DNA from: Kiritimatiellia bacterium
Lineage (GTDB): Bacteria; Verrucomicrobiota; Kiritimatiellia; RFP12; UBA1067
Length of the DNA: 35,526 bases
Direction: 5' to 3'
Assembly: GCA_017406465.1 (NCBI GenBank)
Contig: JAFQYM010000053.1
Coordinates: 1-35,526 of the forward strand
The notes beneath the pieces are model-generated. The model did no database searches, had not been told where the DNA came from, and was given only the letters and a program-made list of their open reading frames with translations. Shown one piece after another: positions 7,789 to 17,476 of this stretch. A program made the position numbers and the translations under genes. Position 1 is the stretch's first letter, and the number at the start of each line of letters is the position of its first letter.

Positions 7789-9618
7789 TCACTTGACTTC
7801 CACCGCGCCGAACTTGCAGGTGGCCACGCACTGTCCGCACTTGATGCACTTCGACTGGTCGATCGCGTGCGGCTTCTTGGGTTCGCCGGAGATCGCGCCC
7901 ACGGGGCACTTCTTCGCGCACATCGTGCAGCCCTTGCACTTCGCGGGATCGATCTCGAACTTCTTCAGCGCCGCGCACTCGTGCGCCGGGCAGCGCGCCT
8001 CGCGGATGTGGGCGTCGTACTCGTCGCGGAAGTAGCGGATCGTGGTGAGGACGGGGTTCGGGGCCGTCTGCCCGAGGCCGCAGAGCGCGCCCGCCTTGAT
8101 GCCGTTGCAGAGTTCCTGCAACAGCTCAACGTCGCCCTCTCTGCCCTTGCCCTCGGTGATGCGCGTGAGGATCTCGTGCATGCGCTTCGTACCGATGCGG
8201 CAGTGGACGCACTTGCCGCAGCTTTCCTTTGCGGTGAAGTCAAGGAAGAACCGCGCCATGTTCACCATGCAGGTGTGGGAGTCCATCACCACCATGCCGC
8301 CGGAGCCCATGATCGCGCCGGTGGCGCCGAGCGCCTTGTAGTCGATGAGCGTGTCGAGCAGGTGCTCGGGGATGCAGCCGCCGGAGGGGCCGCCCATCTG
8401 CACGGCCTTGAACTTGCCGCCGTCGCGGATGCCGCCGCCGATGCCGAAGATCACGTCGCGGAGCGTGAGGCCCATCGGGATTTCGACGAGCCCGCCGCGC
8501 TTGATCTTGCCGGTGAGCGCGAATACCTTGGTGCCCTTGCTCGTATCGGTGCCCATCGCGGCGAACGCGGCGCCGCCGTTGAGGATGATCCACGCGACGT
8601 TCGCGAACGTCTCAACGTTGTTGATGTTCGAGGGGGCCTGCGTGTAGCCCTTCTCCGCCGGGAATGGGGGCTTCAGGCGCGGCATGCCGCGGTTGCCCTC
8701 GAGCGATTCGATGAGCGCCGTCTCCTCGCCGCACACGAACGCGCCAGCGCCGGCCTTGATGCGGATGTCGCAGGAGAAGCCACTCCCAAGGATGTTCTCC
8801 CCAAGGAGGCCGGCCTTCTTGGCGGCCGCAAGCGCCTTCTCGAGACGCACAATCGCGAGCGGATACTCGGCGCGCACGTACACGAACGCCTTGGTGGCGC
8901 CGATTGCGTAGGCGGCGATGAGCATGCCTTCGATGAGGGAGTGCGGATCGGATTCGATCACCGCACGATCCATGAATGCGCCGGGGTCGCCCTCGTCGGC
9001 GTTGCAGATGAGATATTTCTGGTCGCCCTTGGCGTTGCGGGCGGCGTTCCACTTGAACCAGGTGGGGAAGCCCGCGCCGCCGCGTCCGGCAAGGCCGGAC
9101 GTCTTGATCTCGGCAATCACATCCTCCGGCGTCATCGCGAGCACCTTGCGGATCGCCTTGTAGCCGTCCACCGCCTCGTAAGCCGCGATGTCCTCAGGGT
9201 CGATGAGGCCGCAGTGCCTGAGCGCGATGCGCGTCTGCTTCTCAAGGAACTCCTTGTCGTCTGCCGAAATCTCCAGGTCCTCGACTCCAGAAAGGTCGCC
9301 GGACGCAACGGCCTTGTAGATTCGCTCCGCGTCCTTCTCCTGCACGCGAACGAGTCTCGCGAGCAACGGTTCCCCGTTCCCCGTTCCCAGTTCACCGTTC
9401 CCACCCCGCATTGAGCCGCCTTCGGCGCTCGCTTCGCTCGGGGGATACGTTCCCGGTTCCCCATACACGTCCACGATCGGCTCGAGGTAGCACATGCCGA
9501 TGCAGCCGGTGATGCCGACTTCGACGGCGCCGTCCGCGTTCAGCTTCTCCACGGCCGCGCGCACCTTGCGCGCGCCGGCGGCAATGCCGCAGCTTCCTTC
9601 ACCAAATACAAGCTTCAT
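7789..9618 (-). CDS. NuoF-like NADH/FMN subunit (StnB/HydB type) with in-frame repeat insertion
   Basis: The 609-residue subunit contains a thioredoxin-like N-terminal domain, the NADH/FMN core (GLAGRGGAGFPTWFKW near 176; NADEGDPGAFMDR near 206), the [4Fe-4S] motif CGKCVHCRIG, and a C-terminal two-cluster ferredoxin (CKGCTMCAKKC and CIKCGQCVATC). This is the NADH-binding, probably bifurcating flavin subunit. The N-terminal domain shows only three of the four usual [2Fe-2S] cysteines (10, 39, 43), which is common in this family and may mean no cluster there. Residues about 54-84, between VDVYGE and LLARLV, are encoded by repeat DNA (9368-9461) at the joint between the N-terminal domain and the core. 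The start shares ATGA with the stop of the NuoE-like gene. Confidence 0.9.
   Translation of the reverse strand: MKLVFGEGSCGIAAGARKVRAAVEKLNADGAVEVGITGCIGMCYLEPIVDVYGEPGTYPPSEASAEGGSMRGGNGELGTGNGEPLLARLVRVQEKDAERIYKAVASGDLSGVEDLEISADDKEFLEKQTRIALRHCGLIDPEDIAAYEAVDGYKAIRKVLAMTPEDVIAEIKTSGLAGRGGAGFPTWFKWNAARNAKGDQKYLICNADEGDPGAFMDRAVIESDPHSLIEGMLIAAYAIGATKAFVYVRAEYPLAIVRLEKALAAAKKAGLLGENILGSGFSCDIRIKAGAGAFVCGEETALIESLEGNRGMPRLKPPFPAEKGYTQAPSNINNVETFANVAWIILNGGAAFAAMGTDTSKGTKVFALTGKIKRGGLVEIPMGLTLRDVIFGIGGGIRDGGKFKAVQMGGPSGGCIPEHLLDTLIDYKALGATGAIMGSGGMVVMDSHTCMVNMARFFLDFTAKESCGKCVHCRIGTKRMHEILTRITEGKGREGDVELLQELCNGIKAGALCGLGQTAPNPVLTTIRYFRDEYDAHIREARCPAHECAALKKFEIDPAKCKGCTMCAKKCPVGAISGEPKKPHAIDQSKCIKCGQCVATCKFGAVEVK
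9368..9461. repeat. composite heptamer element inserted in frame in the NuoF-like gene
   Basis: Five 7-base units (GGTTCCC, CGTTCCC, CGTTCCC, AGTTCAC, CGTTCCC; 9368-9402) are followed by a 45-base core (9403-9447) containing GCCGCC-TTC-GGCG and CGCTCGCTTCGCTCG symmetries. Two more units, CGTTCCC and GGTTCCC (9448-9461), close it. The whole stretch is translated without a stop as a Gly/Glu/Ser-rich linker. The five-unit order V1-X-X-V2-X equals that at 4101-4135. Confidence 0.85.
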
Positions 9619-10100
9619 TTCGACGCCTCCCTGATCTTGCGCACGATGTCCTTGGCCTTGGCGGGCGTGAGGGAGCCGTACGTATCCTCGTTGATCATCA
9701 TCACGGGCGAAAGCGAGCAGCAGCCGAGGCAGGCGACCGTCTTGATGGAGAAGAGCCCATCGTCGGTCGTCTCGCCGTCACCCACGCCAAGCTCCTCCAC
9801 GAGCGCCTTCTCGATGGAGTCCGCGCCGTTCACGTGGCAGGCCGTGCCCTTGCAAAGAAGGATGAGGTTCTTGCCCACGGGCTTTAAGCGAAACTGCGTG
9901 TAGAACGTCGCAACGCCCATCACCTTGGCGGGGCTGTTCCCGGTCTTCTCGGCGATGGCGTACAGCACGTCTGTCGGCAAATAGCCGTAGATGTCCTGCG
10001 CCTTCTGCAGGATCGATATGAGGGCGTGATCGTCGCCGGCGAACGCCTCAAAGACAGGCGTCAACAGCGACAAGTCGCTTTTTTCGCAATTTGCGCACAT
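9615..10100 (-). CDS. NuoE-like [2Fe-2S] thioredoxin-fold subunit (StnC/HydC type)
   Basis: The 161-residue subunit belongs to the NADH-dehydrogenase 24-kDa family. A helical N-terminal part (LQKAQDIYGYLP, GVATFYTQF) precedes the thioredoxin-like fold with the four cluster ligands Cys83, Cys88, Cys124 and Cys128. It carries electrons within the NuoF-like complex. I choose ATG 10100 because TTGGAGAAA lies at Shine-Dalgarno distance; the frame extends to TTG 10115, but that would place the ribosome site inside the gene. It is the first gene of the transhydrogenase operon, served by the promoter at 10161-10166, with a stable hairpin in the leader. Confidence 0.92.
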   Translation of the reverse strand: MCANCEKSDLSLLTPVFEAFAGDDHALISILQKAQDIYGYLPTDVLYAIAEKTGNSPAKVMGVATFYTQFRLKPVGKNLILLCKGTACHVNGADSIEKALVEELGVGDGETTDDGLFSIKTVACLGCCSLSPVMMINEDTYGSLTPAKAKDIVRKIREASK

Positions 10101-10120
10101 TATGTATTTCTCCAACTATC

Positions 10121-10141
10121 CCCGCGACGGCCTGCCGCGGG
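10121..10141 (-). promoter_or_regulatory. GC-rich hairpin in the leader of the transhydrogenase operon
   Basis: CCCGCG (10121-10126) and CGCGGG (10136-10141) form a perfect 6-base stem around a 9-base loop. It lies between the -10 box and the Shine-Dalgarno sequence, about 10 bases before the latter. It could modulate translation or protect the 5' end. There is no T-run, so it is not a classic attenuator. Confidence 0.45.
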
Positions 10142-10160
10142 ACTTTTCAGATAGTGGGGT

Positions 10161-10166
10161 ATTATA
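10161..10166 (-). promoter_or_regulatory. extended -10 promoter for the NuoE/NuoF/GltD-like operon
   Basis: The minus strand reads ATTTTGG-TATAAT, 60 bases before the ATG at 10100. No good -35 box is seen. This leader is long enough for a Shine-Dalgarno sequence and a hairpin, unlike the leaderless genes nearby. Confidence 0.65.
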
Positions 10167-10246
10167 CCAAAATGCGGGCGGAATTGCGACGGCCCGTCAA
10201 GGCGTCGAGTCTTCGATCCTATTTCAGGACCTACCCCAGGAGGCGA

Positions 10247-10384
10247 TTACATTTCCTCGAACTGGTCCTTGCCAACGCCGCACATGGGGCAGGTCCAGTC
10301 TTCGGGAAGGTCCTCGAAAGCAACGCCGTTGTTGTTTTCGGGGTCGTAGACATATCCACACACTTTGCAAACGTACTTCTTCAT
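10247..10384 (-). CDS. rubredoxin
   Basis: A 45-residue protein with both rubredoxin knuckles: [12 protein letters not shown] (Cys6, Cys9) and [17 protein letters not shown] (Cys32, Cys35), which bind one iron. It is an electron carrier, often for oxygen or peroxide detoxification in anaerobes. AAAGGA lies upstream of the ATG at 10384 with good spacing. Its own promoter (10440-10445) precedes it. It is placed directly before the transhydrogenase operon, in the same direction and about 80 bases upstream of that operon's promoter, so the two may form a redox group. Confidence 0.95.
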   Translation of the reverse strand: MKKYVCKVCGYVYDPENNNGVAFEDLPEDWTCPMCGVGKDQFEEM

Positions 10385-10439
10385 TGCATTGTCCTTTCAG
10401 TTTGTCCCTCTTCGCTTTCGAGAAAAGGCGTTTGAGGAA

Positions 10440-10445
10440 ATTATG
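10440..10445 (-). promoter_or_regulatory. extended -10 promoter for rubredoxin
   Basis: The minus strand reads TTTTTGG-CATAAT, about 55 bases before the rubredoxin ATG. It has the same T-run plus TGG extension as the promoters at 10161 and 27194, with one change in the hexamer. Confidence 0.55.
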
Positions 10446-10464
10446 CCAAAAATAGGGCAGTGCG

Positions 10465-12600
10465 TCAATCGGCGAAAACCGTCACCGTGACGGAAGCGGC
10501 CTCGCCAGATTCTGTGGCGCAAGTTATGACATGCTCGCCCGGTGACATCTCCGCGGCAAATGCGCCGCGCCCGACAGTCTCGCCCACGGGCGCGGCGTCA
10601 ACGAACCACCAGAGCCGGGTGTCGGGCGTCACTTCTCCGACTTGGCAGACTATGCGCTGCTCAAGCGATCCAGAGACGAGATGGAACTGCGCACCATCCT
10701 CTGGCTTCACGAGAGAGAGAGCTGGGCGACTCTCCTCGATCAGCTTCCCGTCTGGCCCGCGCCGATGGATATTGCAAAGCCGCGGCGAACTGCGACCCCT
10801 AACCGCCCTCCCCTCCTCCGTCTCGGGGCAGTCAGGCGAGGCACGAAGTCCTGTCTTCTTGCAGACGACGCACCTCATCACGCCGTCGGGCTCTTCAAAC
10901 CAGGGACCCGTGCCGCTCGGATAGAGCTGGCGCATGACGCTCCATGCGACAGGCGCGGCGGCCTTTGCACCCACGACGCTCTTGTCGCCGAAGCCACCTG
11001 TCTTGTGCCCGCACCAGACGCCGACGACAAACTCCGGATTCCACGCGACCGTCCATGCGTCACGGTACGCGCTCGACGTGCCTGTCTTCCACGCGAAGCG
11101 CGGAACCGCGACATCCGCGATATGCCCGAACGCCGCGTGCGAGCGCTCGTTGCCCGAAAGCATGTCGGAAACGAGGTAGGCGCATGCAGGCGCGAACCTT
11201 CCGTCGCCGCCGCGCGCAAGGACGCCGTATGCGCGGACGAGCTCAAGAAGCGAGACTTCGACATTGCCGATAGCCACTCCAAGGCCGCAGGACGCGGAAT
11301 CCTCCGGAACGCGGCCGAAGCCGAGGGCGCGAAGCTCCTCTGCAAAGGACTCGACCCCCACTTCGTCGAGAAGGCGGACGAACGGAACGTTGAGCGAGAG
11401 GACAAGGGCGTCGCGCACAGTGACGAGGCCGCGATACCTGCCGTCGAAGTTCGCTGGGCGGTAGCCCTTGAACGAGATGGGCAAGTCGACGAGGCGGCGG
11501 TCTGGGGTCGCAAGGCCCCGCTCCATCGCAAGCGCGACGAGGAACGGCTTCAGCGTCGAGCCCGCGGGGCGGGGCGAGACGGCGGTGTTTACCTGCCCGT
11601 CCTTGCCGTCGAAATAATCGCCGCTCACGGCCATCGCGACTATCTCGCCTGTCGCGGGCTTCATCACGACGACGGCAGACGAAAAGCCGCCCTTCTCCGC
11701 CGCCGCAGAAGCAGCGTGCTCGCACAAAAGCTGGATGTCGGCATCGAGCGCCGTCGTCACATCCACTCCGCCTCGCCCGCCGCGAAGCCCATGTTCAGAA
11801 ATGAACCAGTCGCAGAAATGCGGCGCGAGAAACGGCCTCGGCGCTCGGCGGACTTCCGGCTCGACCGAGCGCGCCCCCTCAAGCTGCTCGTCAGTGATGT
11901 AGCCAAGCGCCCGCATCCTTTCGAGGACATAGTCGCGCCGCTTGAACGACTGTGCGCGGCGCTCGGGGCTTCCCCACCTGTCAGGGCGGAAGCGTGTCGG
12001 CGCCTGAACCATCCCAGCGAGCATCGCCGCTTCGCCAAGCCCGAGTTCCTTCGTGCTTTTGCCAAACCAGCCCTGCGAAGCCGCCTCAATGCCGACGAAG
12101 TTCGAGCCAAAGGGGGCACGGTTCAGGTACTGCGAGATAATCCACTCCTTCGACTTCGCGTGCTCCATCTTGACGGCCTTGACCGCCTCCTTCCACTTCC
12201 ACCAGAGATTCTTCGGGTGGGGTTTAAGAAGCCGCACCGCCTGCATCGTAATAGTCGACGCGCCGGAGATGCGCCGCCTGCAACTGACGTTCTGCCACAT
12301 CGCGCGAAGGACGCTCATCGGCCTCACGCCGTGGTGAGACCAGAACGAACTGTCCTCGGCCGCGACGAGCGCCTTCACGATCCAGTCGTCGGGAGAGGCA
12401 ACATAGAACGGGCGGCAGTCGACATCGCCGGGGCCAAGTGTCACACGCAAGATCCTGCCCGACGAATCGCGAAGTATCGCGCCGCCGGGATATTCGTCAG
12501 ACCCCTCGTCGCTCCAGCCGATGAATATCCACGAGCAGACGAGAAACACCGCCGCGAGCGCGGCGACGATGCAGGCAAGAAAAGCGACTTTCCTCTTCAC
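10465..12600 (-). CDS. pbpC: penicillin-binding protein 1C (bifunctional transglycosylase/transpeptidase)
   Basis: The 711-residue inner-membrane enzyme polymerises and crosslinks peptidoglycan. Residues 5-27 are a membrane anchor. The GT51 transglycosylase domain has AEDSSFWSHHG (catalytic Glu82) and GASTITMQ (113-120). The transpeptidase domain has Ser348-x-x-Lys351 in AGSTLKPF, Ser402-Leu-Asn404, and KTGTS (505-509). A C-terminal domain of about 90 residues (from LSLVKPEDG) is the BiPBP_C module typical of PBP1C. All catalytic motifs are intact. The start is GTG 12600; no clear Shine-Dalgarno was found and a TATAGG hexamer lies almost against it, so the start is less certain. PBP1C often travels with an alpha-2-macroglobulin gene, but none is seen here. 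Confidence 0.93.
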   Translation of the reverse strand: MKRKVAFLACIVAALAAVFLVCSWIFIGWSDEGSDEYPGGAILRDSSGRILRVTLGPGDVDCRPFYVASPDDWIVKALVAAEDSSFWSHHGVRPMSVLRAMWQNVSCRRRISGASTITMQAVRLLKPHPKNLWWKWKEAVKAVKMEHAKSKEWIISQYLNRAPFGSNFVGIEAASQGWFGKSTKELGLGEAAMLAGMVQAPTRFRPDRWGSPERRAQSFKRRDYVLERMRALGYITDEQLEGARSVEPEVRRAPRPFLAPHFCDWFISEHGLRGGRGGVDVTTALDADIQLLCEHAASAAAEKGGFSSAVVVMKPATGEIVAMAVSGDYFDGKDGQVNTAVSPRPAGSTLKPFLVALAMERGLATPDRRLVDLPISFKGYRPANFDGRYRGLVTVRDALVLSLNVPFVRLLDEVGVESFAEELRALGFGRVPEDSASCGLGVAIGNVEVSLLELVRAYGVLARGGDGRFAPACAYLVSDMLSGNERSHAAFGHIADVAVPRFAWKTGTSSAYRDAWTVAWNPEFVVGVWCGHKTGGFGDKSVVGAKAAAPVAWSVMRQLYPSGTGPWFEEPDGVMRCVVCKKTGLRASPDCPETEEGRAVRGRSSPRLCNIHRRGPDGKLIEESRPALSLVKPEDGAQFHLVSGSLEQRIVCQVGEVTPDTRLWWFVDAAPVGETVGRGAFAAEMSPGEHVITCATESGEAASVTVTVFAD

Positions 12601-12670
12601 GCCCTATACTCGCCGCAAAGAGGAAAATCTGACACGGTTCTTTTAGCCCGTTTCGCTTTCACCGAAAATC

Positions 12671-14977
12671 TCAGCGCTGGCCTTCGCGACCGACGACCAC
12701 ATATCCATTAGGATCGCCGCCCGATATCTTGCTCGAGACGAGCTGGCCGCCCTTCCATTTCAAGTCGACGGTATATCCACCGCGGGCCCTAAGGCCGTGA
12801 ACCTCGCCGTCAGGCCACGCTTTCGGCAGGGCTGGAAGAAGACGTATCGCCACCTTGCCGTCGTCCGTCATCTCGTGGCTCTGCAAAAGCATTTCCGCGA
12901 TTCCGGCGGCGCAACCGAAATTGCCGTCAATCTGGAACGGCGGATGCGAGTCGAGAAGATTTGGATACGTGCCGCCGCGGTATGTGCCGCCGAGCGTCGC
13001 GTAGGTAGGGGCAAGCTGCTCCTCGAGGACGCGATACGCCCGCTCGCCGTCGAGGAACCTCGCCCAGAGCGCGACGCGCCAGCCCATGCCCCAACCAGTC
13101 GCGACATCTCCGCGCGCGTCCAGAGACTTCTGCGCGGCGCGGAAGAGCTCGGGCGTTTTAGGTGTAACCTGAGCCGAAGGATAGACGCAGTAGAGGTGCG
13201 ACACGTGTCGATGGTGGTCTTCGGGATCGTCGACATCGTCGGTCCATTCCTGCAACTGTCCCCATCGCCCGATTCGCAGCGGCTCGAGCCGTGCGCGCTT
13301 TTCTGCGATCTCCTTGAGAACTACTGCATCCTCCTGCTCGCGACCAAGCTCCTTCGCTGCCCCGAGCACCGCGGCAAATAGGTCGCGGAGAATCTGGGCG
13401 TCGGAAGAAGCGCCCGCCGTCCAGTTGTTTTTGCTCTTGCGCTGCGGCGCAGGGATGTTCTCGGGCGAGATGCCAGGCACCACCGTGAGTCGGCCCGTAG
13501 CCGGATTCTCAACGAGCACATCGAGGAAGAACTCGGCCGCACCCTTCATGACGGGATAGGTGCGCGCGAGGAACGCGCGGTCGCGCGTGAAGAGCCAGTG
13601 GTCCCAGAGTTGCGCGGCGAGCCAAGCGCCGCCCGTAGGCCAGATTCCACTCGGCCCATGCACCGGCACAGTCGTGCGCCAGATGTCCATGTGGTGGTGC
13701 ATCACCCAGCCGCGCGCGCCGTACATGTCGTGCGCCGTCCGCGCGCCCGACACGGAACATTCCTCCAGCGCCTTCAAAAGCGGCTCGACGAGCTCGGGGA
13801 GGTTCGCCACGTCCACGGGCCAGTAGTTCATCTGCAGGTTGATGTTCACCGTGTAGCTCGAGTTCCACGGCGGCTCACGCCATTCGTTCCAGATGCCTTG
13901 CAAAGTCGGCGGCTGCGTTCCCTGCTGCGAAGAGGAAATCAGGAGATAGCGCCCGAACGCAAAGTAGAGCGCGGCGAGATAGGGGTCGTGCGTTTCCTTG
14001 AACGACGCGAGCCGCTCTGGGATTGTGCGTCCCGGGAACGGGTCGGGGCCGAGGTCGAAGCGACAGCGGCCAAACTGCGCGGAGTAGGCGGCGATGTGAC
14101 GGCTCATCGCAGCATCGCATCCAAGCCGAACGGCGTCAGAAAGAAGACGGTCCGCCTTCGCGCGTTCGTCGACGGACTTCCCGTCCTGCCAGTCGCGGAA
14201 GCTCGTCGCCGCCGAGCACCATAGCACCGCCTCGTCGGCACCTTCCACGAAGAGGACGCCGTTGTCGGCGCGCACCGTCCCGCCCTTCACCGTCGGCTTA
14301 AGCCGCGTGCATAAGCGAACGCTCCCGCCGACGCCGTGCATCGCCGAGCCGCTGCCCGAGAGCACAAGATCGCCGTCTTCGTCCGTCGACTTCGCAAGCC
14401 GCTGCCACGGACTTTCGAAAAACGCCGTGAACGAGAGCGAGCCGGGGCGCGATGTCCTGAGCCGCACGACTATGACGTCGTCCGCGAGCGAAGCGAACGC
14501 CTCGCGCGTGAACGTCGCGCCGCCGACGGAATACTCCGTCCTCGCGACGGCGTCGTCGAGCGACAGCGACCGACTGTAGCGAGTGGGGAAGTCGTGGCCG
14601 GGGAACTTGAGGCACAGCGACCCGATCGTCTGGTAGGCGAAGGAGTTTTCGTTCTTCGAGACCTTGAGGCGCTTCGCCTCGAACGAGGCCCTCGCGCCAT
14701 CGGCGTCGCCGGCCAGGATGCGCTCGCGTATCTTCGGAAGCTCATCCTTCATCTTCGGCTCAGTCGCGCAGTTCGGCCCGCCGGCCCAAAGCGTGTCCTC
14801 GTTGAGCTGCATGCGCTCCATGCCAGGCGCGCCGTAGACCATCGCGCCAAGCCGCCCGTTCCCGATCGGCAGCGCCTCGTTCCACGTGCCCGCAGGGGAA
14901 TCGTAGTCAAGCGACAGCCCGGCCGCGCACGCAGCGGATGCGAGAAGCGAGAGAGCTATTCCGCAAATGACTTTCAT
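12671..14977 (-). CDS. glycoside hydrolase family 95 (alpha-L-fucosidase / alpha-L-galactosidase), secreted
   Basis: The 768-residue protein has a signal peptide (about residues 1-19). GH95 landmarks are [10 protein letters not shown] (59-68), [11 protein letters not shown] with Asn378/Asn380, SPEN with Glu506 (the likely general acid by comparison with BbAfcA), [14 protein letters not shown] and IDGNFG with Asp684. Full length for the family. It inverts alpha-1,2-linked L-fucose, or in some members L-galactose, from host glycans, xyloglucan or pectin. It is the last gene of the polysaccharide locus and overlaps the beta-helix gene by ATGA, so both are made together. Confidence 0.93.
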   Translation of the reverse strand: MKVICGIALSLLASAACAAGLSLDYDSPAGTWNEALPIGNGRLGAMVYGAPGMERMQLNEDTLWAGGPNCATEPKMKDELPKIRERILAGDADGARASFEAKRLKVSKNENSFAYQTIGSLCLKFPGHDFPTRYSRSLSLDDAVARTEYSVGGATFTREAFASLADDVIVVRLRTSRPGSLSFTAFFESPWQRLAKSTDEDGDLVLSGSGSAMHGVGGSVRLCTRLKPTVKGGTVRADNGVLFVEGADEAVLWCSAATSFRDWQDGKSVDERAKADRLLSDAVRLGCDAAMSRHIAAYSAQFGRCRFDLGPDPFPGRTIPERLASFKETHDPYLAALYFAFGRYLLISSSQQGTQPPTLQGIWNEWREPPWNSSYTVNINLQMNYWPVDVANLPELVEPLLKALEECSVSGARTAHDMYGARGWVMHHHMDIWRTTVPVHGPSGIWPTGGAWLAAQLWDHWLFTRDRAFLARTYPVMKGAAEFFLDVLVENPATGRLTVVPGISPENIPAPQRKSKNNWTAGASSDAQILRDLFAAVLGAAKELGREQEDAVVLKEIAEKRARLEPLRIGRWGQLQEWTDDVDDPEDHHRHVSHLYCVYPSAQVTPKTPELFRAAQKSLDARGDVATGWGMGWRVALWARFLDGERAYRVLEEQLAPTYATLGGTYRGGTYPNLLDSHPPFQIDGNFGCAAGIAEMLLQSHEMTDDGKVAIRLLPALPKAWPDGEVHGLRARGGYTVDLKWKGGQLVSSKISGGDPNGYVVVGREGQR

Positions 14978-17424
14978 TTTGCTTCATACCCTGGATTCGG
15001 CGCATGGCGGGCCTTCAAGGACACCGTGACCTTGCGCCCCTTTTCGAACTTCAGCCAACGGACTTCGCATGCGCCCTGAAACTCGGATCCCTTGAGTTCC
15101 GCGCCCTCCACCTGCAGATCGGCATATTCCGTCTTCTCGCGATCCGCCCAATTGCTGAGCCGAAGCGCGGCCGTCCCGTTTTCCTCGGGGACAAAATCGA
15201 GCACGTAGTCTTTCCATTCCGCCTCTGCCTCGATGCCGGTCCGCCCGGCAAGCGTCCTCTTGTTGTAGCGCACAAGGACATCCACCAAGGCCGAGAGCTT
15301 CTCGACGCCGAGCGGCCGCGGCGGCGTCATCCCCTCGCCGTGCTTGATGGCGGGCGAGAAGCGGTTCTTACTGTCGTAAAGCCCCATTTCGCCAAAACGC
15401 GTGCCGCCGCCAAGGGTCTTCCGCGCGGGCGAATCGCTCTTGAGCTCCCAATTGAACCCGGCATAGTCGACGAACCCAGGGTCGCAGTCCGTCTCAAGGT
15501 TGTCGGCAATCACCGTACGTTCGCGGATCGCGTCCCAGTTGTTCGTGGTTATGCCGCCGGTCGCCACGCAAAGGTTGTTCGAGACCTCGTTGAAGTTGGC
15601 GTTGTGGGCGTCGATCGGCGTAGGGAGCTTTTCAAGTTCAGGAAGCATCGGATAGCGCTCGAGCCACGGCGACTTGTTCCACATGCCCTTCGCCCTCATG
15701 TACTTCTTGTATATCCAGCTGTCGGACCCGTGCCGCGTAGTCGACCTGGCAAAAGAATCCATGCCGCGAGAGCCGATGCAGATGGCCTCGGGCGTGTTGA
15801 AGATTACGTTGCGCGCGACGACGTTCCCATTGCCGCCGCCGAGGTAGACGCCCTGCGGCGCGCGGTTGATGATGTTGCCGCGCACGATCATCCCGCTCGA
15901 CCAGTCGTCGAGGTAGATTCCGCGCACGTGCTTCGTCCGCGGCTGCTTTCCCGTCATGTGGATGGTGTTGTACTCGATCACCGTGCCGCGCATCGTCCAG
16001 TCGCGCATGCAGCAGTAGAACGTGCCTGCGTCGTCCGTGAAGGTGCAGCAGTCGTGGCATATGTTGAAGCCGACGTAGTGGTCGTTGCCACCGAAGCCAA
16101 GCGCCTGGTGTGGCGAATGGTGGATTAGGTTGTGGGTGGCGCGGTTCCCGCACCCCGACAGGCTGATGCCGGGATTGTAGTTAGGCGAGATGCGCCCGTA
16201 GTGGTGGATGTGGCAGTTGTCGGCGACGTTCTCCCCGGGCGTCAGGGTGATGCGGTCGCCGCCGTCCAGCAGAATGCCGTGCCGCCCGAGATCGTAGATG
16301 TCGCATCCCTCGACGCGGCAAAGACGAGACTTCTTGAAGTCTATGGCGTTGCCGTTGATGTGGCGAACGCACGACGCCACTATGCTTACGCTTTTCGCAT
16401 GGCTGAAGGATATCGCGTCTCCGCGCACGACCTCGAAGACAAATCCGTCGAACGAGACGTTCGCAACGCCCTCGCCCTTCAAAAGCGCCTCTGCCCCTGC
16501 GATGAGCGGCGGATTGGCGTCGCGCGCCCACACATAGACGCGACGCGCCTTGCGGTCGATGGCCCACATGCCCTCGCGGTCAAGTGACGAGAAGGCGTTG
16601 AACACGAAAAACGGCATGTATTCGCGGAAACCAAACTGATTCTTGCTCGGCTCCACGGCCAGCGTGCCGGCGACAGGGTCCGCCTTGAGGACGGGAGACG
16701 AGATGTTGCTCCACTCCATGCCGTACATGCCGTACGCCCAGAGATCGGGTTCCTGCGCCCACTTCTCAAAAGGCGCGTCCGAGACCTCGAAGACGCCGGT
16801 GTTGTTCTGCTTGTTCTCGCTTCCGAAAGCATCCTTGGCCGTCGTCGCCTCTCCCAGGGGCTTCCCCGTCCGCGCGAACGATTTGCCGGGCCAGCGCGCG
16901 GACTCGCACCGCTCGCCGCCTGAAAACACGCAGACTGCGAAGTCGTCGAGGTCGGGACGGGCGCAGCATCCGCCGCTGTAGAACCCGGGAAGCGGATCGT
17001 CGCCGCCGAGTTCCCAGCAGCGCACATGCGAACGCGAGCTCTCCGGAATCAGGGACGCAGGAAGCTTTGCCCAGTCGATCTCTACCTCGCGAATGTCGCG
17101 CCTCATGCCGGAAAGCACCGCCTTCCCGCGATGCGCCGCCCGCCATGTGATTGGCGACGCCGGCGTGCCGGAATCCTCCGCCGTAAACTCGATCGGACGT
17201 TCGAGCACATAGGTGCCGTCTCCCAATATGACAGATATCCCGCCTTTCGGCGCACGTCCGCCGTTCGCCTTGATCGCTTCGCGCACCGCGTCGCGCGCGT
17301 GCTCGAGGCTGCCGCTCCCGGGCGAGACGCGAACCTCCTGTTGGGCGCTTGCATGGCCCAAGGCCATTGCTGCGCAAACGGCTACTAGAACAGTTTTCTT
17401 CATGCTGTTTGATTTGACTTTCAT
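14974..17424 (-). CDS. secreted right-handed parallel beta-helix protein (possible GH141-like enzyme)
   Basis: The 816-residue protein has a signal peptide ([20 protein letters not shown]). The frame opens at ATG 17424, but ATG 17403 gives a cleaner signal peptide and neither has a clear Shine-Dalgarno. Residues about 330-590 hold beta-helix rungs rich in N-x-I/V-x-G-N turns, with [17 protein letters not shown] and [11 protein letters not shown], patterns I associate with GH141-type and related helix enzymes. The C-terminal ~200 residues look like a beta-sandwich accessory domain. GH141 includes an alpha-L-fucosidase acting on rhamnogalacturonan II. With GH95 and a CE12 esterase in the same locus, a plant cell-wall or fucosylated glycan target is plausible. 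The exact family is not certain. Confidence 0.72.
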   Translation of the reverse strand: MKVKSNSMKKTVLVAVCAAMALGHASAQQEVRVSPGSGSLEHARDAVREAIKANGGRAPKGGISVILGDGTYVLERPIEFTAEDSGTPASPITWRAAHRGKAVLSGMRRDIREVEIDWAKLPASLIPESSRSHVRCWELGGDDPLPGFYSGGCCARPDLDDFAVCVFSGGERCESARWPGKSFARTGKPLGEATTAKDAFGSENKQNNTGVFEVSDAPFEKWAQEPDLWAYGMYGMEWSNISSPVLKADPVAGTLAVEPSKNQFGFREYMPFFVFNAFSSLDREGMWAIDRKARRVYVWARDANPPLIAGAEALLKGEGVANVSFDGFVFEVVRGDAISFSHAKSVSIVASCVRHINGNAIDFKKSRLCRVEGCDIYDLGRHGILLDGGDRITLTPGENVADNCHIHHYGRISPNYNPGISLSGCGNRATHNLIHHSPHQALGFGGNDHYVGFNICHDCCTFTDDAGTFYCCMRDWTMRGTVIEYNTIHMTGKQPRTKHVRGIYLDDWSSGMIVRGNIINRAPQGVYLGGGNGNVVARNVIFNTPEAICIGSRGMDSFARSTTRHGSDSWIYKKYMRAKGMWNKSPWLERYPMLPELEKLPTPIDAHNANFNEVSNNLCVATGGITTNNWDAIRERTVIADNLETDCDPGFVDYAGFNWELKSDSPARKTLGGGTRFGEMGLYDSKNRFSPAIKHGEGMTPPRPLGVEKLSALVDVLVRYNKRTLAGRTGIEAEAEWKDYVLDFVPEENGTAALRLSNWADREKTEYADLQVEGAELKGSEFQGACEVRWLKFEKGRKVTVSLKARHAPNPGYEAK

Positions 17425-17476
17425 TTGCTCATTTCAGGTTTTGATTTCTACAGCATTGAACCATAAACAATTTTAG

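Noticed and set aside
9368..9461. CRISPR-like array
   Set aside because: The units are contiguous heptamers without unique spacers and are translated in frame; no cas genes are present.
5739..10100. Electron-bifurcating [FeFe] hydrogenase HydABC
   Set aside because: None of the three subunits has H-cluster cysteine motifs; the third subunit is a GltD-like NADPH/FAD protein instead.
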